A stretch of 64,000 nucleotides of DNA from Scytalidium lignicola (taxonomy: Eukaryota; Ascomycota; Leotiomycetes), in assembly GCA_002812745.2 (NCBI GenBank), contig NCSJ02000063.1, positions 100,087-164,086 of the forward strand, given 5' to 3'. Numbering within the stretch: position 1 is the first letter of the stretch; each line of letters starts with the position of its first letter. Of this stretch, positions 47,252 to 59,228 are shown piece by piece. The translations under genes were made by a program, and so were the position numbers. Below the pieces are notes generated by a model that was not told where the DNA came from, did not search any database, and saw only the letters and a list, made by a program, of their open reading frames with translations.

Positions 47252-50119
47252 ATGGCGAGTCCAAGGGAAATGCGCCAGCGCGTTTTAGAATCAGTGTTTG
47301 GGGAAAGACTGCTATATCCAGCGACAAGGGTTCCAGCTTCATCAACAGGGAGTGGCCAGGAGTTTAGTGAGTCTCAGTCATTTAACACTTCACAGACCCT
47401 CACGTCGTCAAGCCAGTCTTTGGCTACAGAGGGCAGACCAGGTAGGCGTCGAGAACCAGTTAGATTAACACAGCGTAATCAAACAAAGCAACAAGATGAG
47501 TTGGCGTCAAATATTTTGTCTCTCCAGAACCCAAATAGTCTGGGACACAGGCTGAAGCAGACGGAATGGGATCAAGCATGGCAAACTGCAACAAACGCTT
47601 TAGAGCTTCCCAACATCCCTCTAGACTCCGGTGATTACCTCAAGTCACTTGAATCCCAACCACCTCCCCATCCTCCGGTACTGGAACTCGCTCTAACAAG
47701 AGTGCTTTTCCCAACGAGATACTTCTCGGACACTGTCAAGACTAATAATCTCATGGAGTGGTACACAAAGCAGGCCAGACACCACTTTTTTACTCAAGTA
47801 GAGCCCATTCTCAATCACATGTATGGTCAAATCTCGGAGCTGGACCCGGGGGTTATGGTGCCTCCAGTACTGCAGATACTTCAGGCTGCTCACCTTCTAT
47901 ATATTCGGAACCTCTCCACGGTATGCAAGGTGCTCGAGAGGGATTCCCGTGGGTCTTCAAATGCGGTCATACTAAGATTTCGTGGAGAGATGGACAGTAT
48001 TGTGAACAATGCTGTTCCTGAGAGTTTCATGAAGGCCATTAAAGCCGTTTTACAAGATCTCGTGACGGTTATCCTAGAAGAACCTGTCTCTCCCTCACTA
48101 GATCATACGGCCGCATCATCTGTGGAAGAGGCTTCTGAGATAGCCAGAGCACGCAGTGAACTACTACATCTTGTTAAGATGCTCGTTCACGCTGGTTTAG
48201 CTGGCGAGAAATTCCAAGTTGTGTTTGCAGAGATCATGGATGACGCTATGAAGAAATACGTCTCGTGTGAATTCAAGGGAAAGTGGTTAGCAGATGGCAG
48301 TGACATATCCACAGGCTCGGGGAGGAAGCTAAGGGTGAGTGATGGGACAGAATCAGTGATATCATCCCGGCGAAGTGCACAGTCTCGGAATATCATGAAG
48401 CTGTGTGATTGGGTTGAGAATAAATTCTCGAGACTTTGTGTTGAGGTCTTCAATCAGGTTGGCAAAGTCGAGATAGCATGGACTGATGTGGAGAAGTGGA
48501 AGGAGGCGGGTATTGCTACTCTTACTGCTCTACGAATCAACGAATTATTTGATATTGTAGGCAGCTGGCCTAGTTGTTCTGGGGCAATTGATGATCTACG
48601 CACCGCCGTTACCACTCCACTTCGACGGTTGCAGCTCACAGACTCCTTTATTGCTACTTTGAAGGAGCGACTATTGCATCCTGGAACATCGACACTTGAG
48701 ATACTACAGGTTTACATATCTATGATATGGTCATTCCATGCTCTTGATAGTTCGAAAGTACTATTAGATCGAGTTGCATATCCTCTACAGGAATACCTTT
48801 GTACTCGTGATGATACAGTCCGATTAATTATTACCGGGCTTCTTGCAGATACTGTAGATGCCGAAGGAAAAGAAGTGGCTCTAGGAGGTGACAAGCTTGT
48901 AGAGCTTGCTTTGCTACTTCAGAAAGGGTCTGAAGCGACAGGAGGGCAGAGTAATGATGACGAGCTTGACTGGCATGATATGGAATGGCAGCCTGACCCC
49001 GTCGATGCTGGTCCAGGTTATAAGAGAACAAAAAGTGCCGATGTCATTGGAACAATGATCCGTGAACTTGGCGCTCAAGATGTCTTCATTAAGGAATTTC
49101 AGTCTATCATTGGGGACACTTTACTAAAACATGAAGGCAATTTTGAGAAAGAGGTATTCTTATTTCTCACCAACTGCAATTTCTTAGCATGCTAACTTTC
49201 ACAATAGATTAAAGTTCTTGAATTATTGAAGAGTCGATTTGGCGAAGGACAGCTTCAGAGTTGTGAAGTAATGCTCAAAGATATACAAGATTCCGCTCGT
49301 TTGAATAATGCTATCACGAAGCTCCAGAGAATAAATTACAAGCGCCACCCATCGAAGGAAGATATTGATCCTGATGACCCACTAAAACCATCTCTGAATA
49401 CCAAAGTTTTATCTCGGTTGTTCTGGCCCCAACTCAACGACGAAGAATACAAGATACCAGCGGAGATTTCCAATCTTCAGGCAAGATACGAAAATAGCTT
49501 TCAAACGCTCAAGTCTGCTCGAAAACTTACGTGGCTACATTCGTTGGGTCAAGCCACAGTTGAGCTAGAGCTAGCTGACCGTACAGTCGTCGAGGATGTT
49601 CATACATGGCAAGCAACAGCTATCTGGGCATTCGAAGGCGATGAGTCCGATACTTCCCCGGTTCAAAGAAGCGTCCAGGAGCTTGTTGATGAGCTTGAAA
49701 TGGACGAAAACCTAGTTCGCTCTGCTCTACATTTCTGGGTCGGAAAGCTTGTATTGGAAGAGGTTTCTAAAGACACTTTTGCAGTCATGGAAACACTCAC
49801 ACAGGAAGACCTCGCTCGGTCAAACGCACAGGGAGCTAGTAATTCAACAGCCATGGATGAAGGCGGCCCCGATGCAGCTATGATAACTGGCAATGCCAGT
49901 GTGCAAAATGAGAAGATGCAGATATACTGGCAGTTTATTCAGGGCATGTTGACCAATTCCAGCCCACAGATGCCATTGCAACAGATTTCTATGATGTTGA
50001 AGATGTTGATTGCGGATGGGTTTCCTTATGGCAATGAGGAGTTACAGGAGTTCTTGGGGACGAAGGTCGAAGCTGGAGAGTTGGAGTTTGTTTCTGGGAA
50101 GTATAGGCTGAAGAAATGA
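47252..50119 (+). CDS. APC2: Anaphase-promoting complex subunit 2 (cullin-like)
   Basis: Two exons (47252-49153, 49208-50119; 54-base intron) encode 937 residues. Apc2 is the cullin scaffold that, with the RING subunit Apc11, forms the catalytic core of the APC/C ubiquitin ligase controlling mitotic exit. The cullin-homology part spans the end of exon 1 (FIKEFQSIIGDTLLKHEGNFEKE) and the start of exon 2 (VLELLKSRFGEGQLQSCEVMLKDIQDSAR, then LSRLFWPQL). The C-terminal winged-helix domain is VEDVHTWQATAIWAFEG ... LVDELEMDENLVRSALHFWVGK and QISMMLKMLIADGFPYGNEELQEFL. The N-terminus (1-90) is Ser/Thr/Gln-rich and probably disordered. Size fits fungal Apc2 proteins. Confidence 0.92.
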
Positions 50120-50605
50120 TGATGTTGATGATGGAGGATTTATAACGGCATTTTGTTCAAGAGATGGGGTTAGGCGTTACGGAATGTGCAGGGAATTATG
50201 CAGAATAGCGAGCATATAATCTATGTAGGAAGAGAGTGTTTGCTGGTTGTTAAACAACCTAATCTTGAGCTCAGAGTGATTCCTACTATCACTATAAAGC
50301 TATAGAGATCATCAACAGACTAAATATAAGTGTCCTGGATGATATTTAAAAGCATAAAGATGAAAAGATAACAGCAAGTTTGCATCCGTTCAAAGAAAAG
50401 ACAAAGTAGCAAGAGAATCTCAAATTTGCAAAACTTTAAAAAAGGGACAAATGCAAAAGTACTATTAATAGATGAGGCCAGCACCATCTCAGTGCATAGT
50501 ACGAAGATACACGTACATTAATTAAACAGTAAAAGAAAGGATGCATGCGCATGTACATAAGAGAGTGTTGATCCGTTAATATCAGAATTCAAATAATACA
50601 GACAA

Positions 50606-50629
50606 GCAAACAAACAAACAAACAAACAG
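50606..50629. repeat. (CAAA)n microsatellite
   Basis: About six units of a CAAA repeat in the APC2 downstream region. Confidence 0.85.
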
Positions 50630-53600
50630 AGACCACCCTGCCTTATTCACGGCATTGTTTACCCCCCCCCCTCCCAAACTAGATTCCTTGAAGAAGAAAA
50701 AATGGTCCCAGTTTATTCTTAGAAATAACTCGCCGCCTGCGCCGCCTCTGCCGTGTCTATAATAATGAATGATGAGGGGAAGGCCAGTATCCCTGCAGCA
50801 ACACTCTCAAACCCATGATCTTGATTTGAGGATGTAAGCACCAACCACTGAGTAGAAAGAATAACAGGTCGTCGACGGGTTGCCGCTCGATTGTGGTGCC
50901 TGCAGCAGCAAATCTGGCGCGAAGAGATGGTGTATGTCTGTGTTGTTGATGGAATGACTCCGAGAATAACTATATGCCGCGCGCTTATTATTCCCCTGTG
51001 GTTTTGTCTCATTGGTTGACTAGGGACCTTGATGAATAAAGGCGCCATGTTTTTGGTCCTTACTGGCGTGTGAGATGGCGGTTAGAAAGACTGTTAGTTG
51101 GCTTGTTCGATGAGAGTGCTCTGATGGGTGGATGGTAGGTATGTGCTTTGTGAAGTCTGATGGAGAAGAGGGGTTGCGTTGTTTGGTTTTTTTATTCACA
51201 AGATGGAGAGGAATTCTCTGGTGGTTATATACCTTAAATTCCAAGATGAAAAAAGATATTTGATTTTCGAGAATTCCATTTTGCTATCCTGAACTCGACT
51301 CCTAGAATCTAGTTTTCTAAAANTTTTGATTCTAATATCAAAAAACGAGCACCTCCAAAAACAATAAATTCGAAAAGACAAAGTATTCCTCAAAATAAAG
51401 AAGTTAAAAAAATTAATTNAAAAAAAAGTATCAAGGTGACAAAAGAGTTCGTGCCCTACAGCTGCACTTACAGCTGTACGCCTACATCTCTGCTAATGTT
51501 AGCACTTGCTTCATCTCATTAGACTTATAAATTTCCTTTTTTTAGACCATCTCTTAGAACAACAATTTGACCTGACCGTTCTGCCACAACGGCGCCTTCT
51601 GTTGTTCGGTGCGCGGATTTTTCTTATTTGGGTTTATATAGAAGCCAAGACTTCAAGGGGGAGGGGGTCGCTAGTAAAGGTGAGGTTATCACTAGCTGTG
51701 CTGAGCACTCTAGCCACCTTCAAGCCACCTTACTCACCCCTTGCTCTCCCCAGGGACTCCCTAAGAGACCACAAACGGCATTGAAAACAACTTTCTGATA
51801 ATCAATTGGCAGACATTTCGAAATTCCCAAATTGTAAACAATCCTGAAGCAATATCAAGGCCCTCGAAGCACATCAACAATAAATCAATGCTTCATCTAT
51901 ATAATAGGACAAACCTGTTTCTTCTACGCACTATCATAGCTCTGGGACTCCTACACATGTTTTTCACGGAAGAGAAGTAGATATGAAGATGACAGACACA
52001 AAAAACGGGATTGTCCCTGAAATGGCGACAGGAACAATCTGCCATATAATACATTACCTGGATATTACTTACANTTTTTTTATCTTGAATACAACATCAC
52101 CATATTTTGGACTCAGACAAGACGGGCTGTATTTTGACAAACCAATATACACCAACAAAATAACCATAGTATCTTATAACTATGGGCCTAGCCATAGATT
52201 GCTTGGAAAACAAAGTCCCAACTGGCGAGATAGCCAATATCAGACACAGGTGTTACCCCTGTTCCGAGCACAAATGCTTCTGGGCCTCGATATTGCCATT
52301 TTTTTGCCTTCATGGCAAGCTAGCATAGGCTCCGTAGGTGCATATAGTGGAATTAGGCCGAAGAACTTACCCGAGTCTGTTTTATTTTCTCCTTAACTTA
52401 CTAGTGCTCAAGATCTATACCTAACAAGATAGGTACAAGCATAGATTCTTTAACCTTTAATCTTGTAGTTTCTTTCCAAAGTCAACTTAGGATTGGCCAA
52501 AGAGAACTTGTGCGTTTTGGTAAGAAGGCTGAATCCCTCATAAGATGGCGTTGATGCCTCGGTCGGAAATGTGGCCACAGTGGAAGCCGTGAGGCGTGCG
52601 GAGTAATCAACTTGCACTTTATTCGTCCTTGAGTGTTGAAACAGATTGCTGACTTAATTGGCCAACCGAGAAGACCAATCAATGCACGAGTCTCACACTG
52701 GGGATTCGGTGGAGAATTCCAGATGCAAGGGTCATGTCAGTCTTCTCGAATTCGACGTCATATAAATAACTCCACCGAGCTGGGAGCTAAGCTTGCTAAT
52801 TTATTTCCTAACATAGAAGTGTTAGCTAAATAAAGCTCTCTTGTAAGAACATTGGATTTTGCTAAGTGCTGATGTGCACATGTTTTCATAAACATAAAAA
52901 GTTTTCTCCCCACGACCTTGCGGTCTATACGGATGAACGAAAGTTATTTGAGAAAGGTATAATCATATATTGCATGGATTTGAGACAACACTCCTGGGAA
53001 AACACGAACCTATCATGGAGAGTGAATCAAAGCCCTGGCTTTTCGCCTTGCGCGCTGCAGCCTTATTACACATGTGCTCTTTACTTGCTCGTCAACGGCC
53101 TGATGTGCTCCTGTCGATTAGTTCCTAAGAAAGCTGGTAATTCTGTAAGGTACATGAATCTTTGTTCGGCAGGGCGTGTTGCTGCGTATCCTACATGGTA
53201 TTGAAGTTTTGACGGTGTGGATGGGAAAGAACGAGGAATCACCTCTTCAAGTCGAAGTTTGCCGAATGTAGATTTTTTTGCTTGGTCTGTGCATCCATTA
53301 TTGATGACACTACGTACGGTACCATTTTTTTTTCCTTCTTTCGAACTAGAATGGAAGAATTTTCGTTCCCCAGACTCTTTCTTCTCAACTCTCGCCAGCC
53401 AGGGTTATTTATTGGAAGATTCGGTTGCATGGTCGATGTACTACTGCATTTGCCCCAAGGCCATAGCAATGGACTGGTTGGTGGCTATTGATGCATGTTG
53501 ACGCTGGAAGATGTTGTAAGTCACAGGAGTGTCAGGTAGATTGGCCGCTCGAAACTGCCTCGATCCTTCGCCGTCAGATACACGGTCCAACAAGACGTCC

Positions 53601-53908
53601 TGCCACCGCTGGGCATTGCCGGTCGAATCCACCGAAAGCATTTTTTTTTTTACCAGCACATGATTCAATGCAGTCGAAACTGAACGACACGGTCTACGAG
53701 GATGTTCTTTTTCATGGAAGCAGAGAGATTTTTAATTACCCCAGGGACCCTGCCGTCAGAGACGTGTTTCGTACGGCGGCTTTGACAGCACCAGCTTTTC
53801 TTAGACTTCTACTCGCTCTATTTTCAGGGTGCTGGCCGTTCGATGCCTGAGAGTTACACAGCAGTGGACGTCGCATCGCAGCCGCCTCGCAAGGTCTGCG
53901 ATGCCTGT

Positions 53909-53940
53909 GCAATAATAATCCCAAGTACTTGCATTATTGC
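53909..53940. promoter_or_regulatory. Nested inverted repeats around CAAGTACTTG
   Basis: The perfect 10-base palindrome CAAGTACTTG (53922-53931) sits inside 8-base inverted arms, GCAATAAT (53909-53916) and ATTATTGC (53933-53940). It could be a dimeric protein-binding site. Observed directly; function unknown. Confidence 0.4.
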
Positions 53941-54400
53941 CAATTTTCATTTGATCACTTGCAGCGCTGTAATTTTGGTCTGGTGAGCGGGGGGTCGATT
54001 GGTCCAGCCCAGCCTCTCTGGAGCCGAACCGCCAATTAGAGGCACAAGCATCAAGAGAGAGAGCAGTGCGAAATTGATCTATAACCACACCTCCTCATAC
54101 CGTCTACGGCGCATCTCCGTTCTTCCTGAAGGAATAATCACCATGTCGGAGGAAACAGGTTCAGCAGCAAACTGCAGTGGTTGATTGCCTGTTGGCAAAC
54201 CCGGCGAGACATGGCCAGGTCATCTTTGACGGAGAACGGCATCCTAAATAATCACTAAAACGGGCGTTTCGCCCAGGTCCCGAGGAGCTGCTGCTGGAGA
54301 CAGGCACATTCCCGGCCTGTCCTGAGGTGCGAGTCAAGCAATAAGAATAATAATATGCAAGTTGTCTCAAAAAACTCTTGCTGCTGCTGGAATGAGAAGG

Positions 54401-54410
54401 CAAGTACTTG
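54401..54410. promoter_or_regulatory. CAAGTACTTG palindrome, second copy
   Basis: Exact second copy, 480 bases from the first; a third, partial copy (AAGTACTTG) is at 54777-54785. All lie within 2 kb upstream of the RING gene start. Confidence 0.35.
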
Positions 54411-55918
54411 TACAGCCGCCACACTGGAAAGAGACATGAGCATCCATCCATTCATCCATCCACTGACTACCTGGCCGTGACAAGAATGTAGTGCATGCTT
54501 AGACGACTGGTGGCCAGTTTTATGTACGGACGTATAGACCTTTTGNTTTTTTTGCTTGTTATGTTGCTTGTTCCAGATCCCGATCGGGGGCGAAGTGGGT
54601 GGAATACGAATCGAATAGTAAACCGTAGCCAAGTCAGACAGACATCCACCGTGCCACGCCTGAGACTGCTGCTGCCCTATTCCTTCTTCCGGCACATCTC
54701 ACTCGACCGAAGGCTTCGGAGACGCCTCGATGAGCTGCTGTCCCAAGTGCTTTGTACCGCGCGCGCGCACTGTGCAAAGTACTTGTAATAGGAATGGTGG
54801 TTCTCATGATGACACTGCGGGTGCCTCAGTTGGACGGAGTAAGCTGGAATGGTTGCGTGCCGTGTGCTGTGTACTTGTGCTGTGTGTGCTGTTGCTTTCG
54901 TATGGCCTGGGACTTCATAGTAATCATCACTTCTCACTGTAGACATCTCATTTATGATCACGACCCCTCATATATCAGCATCATCATCGCATCTAGAAAT
55001 CCGGCAAGACTACTGCTTCTCCACCTCCACCAAAGACATCTAGTCGCTAGAATTCGTGTTTCGAGGGTGGTGCAACAGGCCACACCCAAAGCCACTCACT
55101 ACTGCTGGGACTGTTCTGGCACCGAACTATAAAAGCTGAAGCGCAGAGGCCCCGCTGGCTGGGCTGCTGCACCCAAGCAGGGCCTGCAGTTCCAGGTACG
55201 GTACCTCCTCGTACGCATGTCCTACGCCCATCTCCGACGTACCTCTGGCGGCGGCGATACGGCTACGGAGAGCGCGTGTGTTGAGTTGCGTGTGTGTGGA
55301 TGGATGACTTCTCGGCCTGCCTGATCATACATCTTTGAACTTGCCTTACATGAGGTAACGAGCAGCACCGCTTAGAGCAGCCAGTTTCGTTCCCACAAGT
55401 CCACACCTCCCGGGTCTGCCTACGAAACCCCGTTCCCCCCTCCTCCTGGTCCTCTCTGTTCTTCCCTTTCTTGTTCTCCTCTTCTTCCCGCTCTCCGCCC
55501 TCCTGCCAGTCTTCCCACCGCTGCCAGAGGGAAAAGAAAAAGGCCAGCGAAATCCAGATATTTCAGTTCACGAGAAGCACTCCAACTCGGATCTTCTGTA
55601 TCTGGTGATAGTTACAGTGCACCCACCTTCCGATAAGCGACCCTATCGGCCTCGCTATCTCTTATCCTCAACACTTGCTCCAACGAGCGAGCCACGAGCT
55701 TCCCGGCCTGTGTTGAACCGCCGCGATCTTTCTACGTGAGACTCGCAACGGTGCTTCACCACTAAACATTACGCCAAATCAAAGCTGGGTTGTTCAAGGC
55801 ATGGTCTGGAAACTCGACGTCTGGAGTTAAGAAGTCATTACGTCCCTGCTGGTCTTGGGGTAAAGTTACGCCTTCGACGGAACAGGGCGGGGTCATCGTC
55901 AACGTCACCGTGGATGCA

Positions 55919-58096
55919 ATGGACTACACGATGAACAACGCACAGCCGATGCTGAACCAAGACACCAACGGTCCTCGGTCGTGTCCTCATTTGGCCCAGC
56001 ATGAGAATACTGCAGGCGTGAATGGTTTAATGCTTCAGCATCGAGAATCTCATATCTACGATCCAGTCCACAACACCGGCGGGTGGTTTAACACCCCCCA
56101 AAACCCTTTACAGAATCGGGCTCCACTCCCAGTGCCAAATAACCAGAACTATCAGCAATGGCCGTCGTCTCCACCTCCACCTAATACTTCTTGGAACTGG
56201 CCTAATGTATCTCGTCTGCATTCACGCCCCATCGACTTCGGTTCGTTAGACATGAGATCACAGCACTACATGGGATTAGCTGGTGCTGCCCCTCCTCCCT
56301 GGGCACCGAATCACGAACCTCCACCATTTAACTACAGGCCCTATACAAGCAACCCACTGAATAACAATAATCAATCCCCAGCTTCTTCTGAACCCGGACG
56401 AGGCTCTCAGCACGCTTTCCCAACCGCTAACCAGGCGACTCCTCAAGTACCTCCACCGTTCCCCATTCCAAATCCCCATAGTCTTCGAAATAGTCGACCA
56501 AATAGCAACTCGACATATCCCAATGCTCGTTCTGCTTCTCTGCGAAGAGTAAATGACGTGACTGTGGATCGTGGCACGCGTCCTTCTCAGATGGATGGCG
56601 TAGAAGGTCAGTCTTCAGGTTAGTTGGCAATTCACCTTTGGTGTTAGGGGGTAGTAAACTCGATNAAAAAAAATCCGGGGCCGCTTTTCTGCTCTTGAGA
56701 CTAATGGTTGTGCACAGCTCGAACTCGAACCACGCGAAGCTTCTCGCGCAGCTACTCGTCTCAAGAGCCATCGCATAGTAGAAGGAGAGGCTGGGATTTC
56801 ACAGAAATGGAAGACGATGATCCAGATTATTTGGGTGGCTACGAATGGGGACAGTTGGGTGGATTTTCAGCCGAAATGGATAACGAACATGCCATGGCAG
56901 TCTTACGAGGAGCGGCAGCGTCAGCAAAACGTGTCCCCCCAAAAGCAGTTATAGATTCGTTTGAGAAGATTGATATGAATGACCTCTCAGATGATGACAG
57001 AAGTGAGAGGCATCAGGACCATGGTATTGGGGCTGAGCTATTGCTAACGTTCTATTAGTCTGTACTATCTGCTACAACGAATTCGGCGTAGAAAATCCAG
57101 AAGGACTCATTGAGTCTCCGGTTCGGCTGCCCAAGTGCAAGCACGCCTTTGGTGACCACTGCATCAGAAAATGGTTCGAGGAACAGGATACCTGTCCTTA
57201 CTGCCGTGATAAACTACCTTCTGAACCTGTAAGAGCAAAATTTGGACAGGTTGACCGCTTGCGTCTTTATAGAATGGCAGGCGGAATGAAGTAAGTCATA
57301 TATACCAATGTCAAACCCTTTATCAGATATACTAAGGCTTTTTTCCCCCAGCCCCCTCAGTCATGTCCCAGAAGAATATCGGTTTTTCATAGGAGGAAAC
57401 GCACTCGAGCCATTAAACTCGCATATTCATAACCAACCGACAAGATCTTCACTTTCAGATTCACCAGAGAGACGAAGAACTCGGGGTAGGTCAGGGAATA
57501 ACAGAGTTCTGCCCTCCCTTACTCGCCCAACCTCGATTGGCTCCGCTAGATTCATTCCGCCTAATATGAATCACCAAGCTCCCGCCCAAAGACCACAATT
57601 CCAGGGGACAGTGCCAAGTGTGCCTATGCCACGAAGATCCATTACTCCAGGTTTATCCAGGCAGGGCAGTACGACGCGCTCTGGTGGACAAACCCCTTCA
57701 CGGCTCAGGCTCTCTGGAGGGAACACGTCGACGGAAGAATTCTCTCCTGCCGTTGCAGTAGGATCTGGTGCAATCCCTGCCGCATCGACGACCTTCCATC
57801 CTGCTGGTTCTTCGGACCATAGAGCCAACTCTGACCTGTGGACCCCTGATACTCTCAATCCTCTTTTCCAGAACAACGCCAATACGAGCCAGAGCTGGCA
57901 GCCAGGAGCAACTTCTAGACTCGACAGCGCCCAGACAAGAACTTCTATCAGCACCATCACGAACCAAGGACACGAGATGAGCAATACTGGTTCTTCTCAT
58001 CGACAGGTGGCTGAAACAGATCCTGACGCTATGACGGGAATAAGGAATACGGGCCCAAGCACCATCAATGGCGACCAGAGGCCAAGGTGGTCATGA
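55919..58096 (+). CDS. RING-finger protein (probable E3 ubiquitin ligase)
   Basis: Four exons (55919-56618, 56718-57002, 57059-57290, 57352-58096) encode 653 residues. The first ~230 residues are Pro/Asn/Gln-rich and likely disordered. A middle part has SFSRSYSSQEPSHSRRRGWDF, acidic MEDDDPDYLGGYEWG and a conserved helix (RVPPKAVIDSFEKIDMNDL). The RING follows at about 329-375: CTICYNEFG, CKHAFGDHCIRKWF, CPYCRDKL. In the usual C-x-H-x-F-H-x-x-C pattern, the second His is Gly here, with His two positions later. A Ser/Thr/Pro-rich tail of ~245 residues ends the protein. No membrane helix seen. The frame is open 43 codons upstream of the chosen ATG but without another ATG; an upstream leader exon is possible. 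An N at 56665 lies in intron 1. Substrate unknown. Confidence 0.83.
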
Positions 58097-59228
58097 TCAA
58101 TGAGGCGAGGAGTGAGCAACAAGCAACCAGCAATATGGCAACACCCAGCTTTAAGAATGAGTAGAGGTCGCCTAATACTCCTTTCTTGCTAACTAATCAA
58201 CATCGCATGTTTTCTTCTCTCTCTTTCTTCTTCTTTTCTACTCAATTCACAGCACAGCGATACGTTTTTACCATTGGTGGGTCAAGGGAACATTTGGGAT
58301 GGCAAATNGGGGGGTTAATATGCAATTGTTTTTAAACCTGGGGGTTTCGCGTGAAAAAATCATACACACAGAAAACAGACACAGACACACATCAACATCT
58401 GGCGCATATCAAGGGCGGGGATAATCTGGGATGCTTCGGAGTACTTTTCTTCTGCTTTTTTATACGATATCATGAACATGAAACACAACCAAGATTGGCT
58501 CTATCTCTTCTCTTTCTCTCTATCTCTCTCTCCTTCTCGATCTCTCACACGCAACACATATCCTTCCTCAATTTGAATGAAGCCTCTCTCGGCCTTTATA
58601 TCTGGGTTCTTTTTTCCTGCTGCGTTGTTGGGTCCTTCCTTCTGCTTCTACTGCATTTTAAAGCTGCTGTATGTCCCGAAGACGATAGCAAAAAATAATA
58701 AAACCAGTGAAAATATTATTGTGTGAATGTATGTTGTCTTGCGAGGTGATAATTGACAGTAATATATATATAATTTGCCTTTCTGAAGTAGAGCCCGATA
58801 AGCTCGCGATAAGCCCCTCCTTGCCCCACCCCTGGAGCTTTGTCTTGGGCGAGCACGCAATCTGCTGGGCTGTGAGCGCAATCCATCGATCCTCAATGGA
58901 AATAACATCATCCGTTGAAAAAGAGACCAGGGGGGAAGGAAAAGTGATCTGATCTGATCTGATTTTATGATTAATTAATAGATTGCGTGTGTGTGTGCGT
59001 ACGTATATATATATGTACCGTTGAATCGGCAAACCCCTCCTTTCTACTTTGCTTTTTCTCCCTCTCTTCTATTACAGCACAACCACTGCTAGGTATCTCT
59101 CCTCAACCCCTCTCTCTTCACTGGAAGAGAGCCATTGGTGTTTGTGTATTATAAATCACATTCTTCACATATCTTATCATACCACATCATACCATAATTC
59201 ATCTATACGTTACATATAGACACTGATC
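58097..59228. other. Intergenic between RING gene and dioxygenase gene, low-complexity
   Basis: No supported gene. CT-rich run about 58500-58550, four GATCT units at 58946-58965, a GT/TA run near 58985-59015, and an N at 58308. The final 200 bases form a pyrimidine- and CATA-rich leader of the dioxygenase gene. Confidence 0.6.
58946..58965. repeat. (GATCT)4-like tandem repeat
   Basis: Repeated GATCT/TGATC units upstream of the dioxygenase gene. Simple sequence, no function seen. Confidence 0.7.

Larger units (their letters stand above)
50120..55918. other. Long gene-poor region (5.8 kb) upstream of the RING gene
   Basis: I see no defensible protein gene. Contents: APC2 3' region, a C10 tract (50662-50671), a (CAAA)n run (50606-50629), several N bases (51323, 51419, 52074, 54546), three AAGTACTTG sites between 53922 and 54785, and a pyrimidine-rich stretch about 55420-55520 that looks like the leader of the RING gene. 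It could contain a long leader with upstream frames or non-coding RNA. Confidence 0.5.

Noticed and set aside
50719..51244. Two overlapping minus-strand frames (109 and 74 codons)
   Set aside because: They are in different frames, show no domain or hydrophobic pattern, and no splice joins them sensibly.
51983..52396. 137-codon plus-strand frame
   Set aside because: Composition is not protein-like to me, it contains an N in a T-run, and no family is recognisable.
55790..55918. Upstream in-frame extension of the RING protein
   Set aside because: It has no ATG, only a TTG, so the first ATG at 55919 was chosen.
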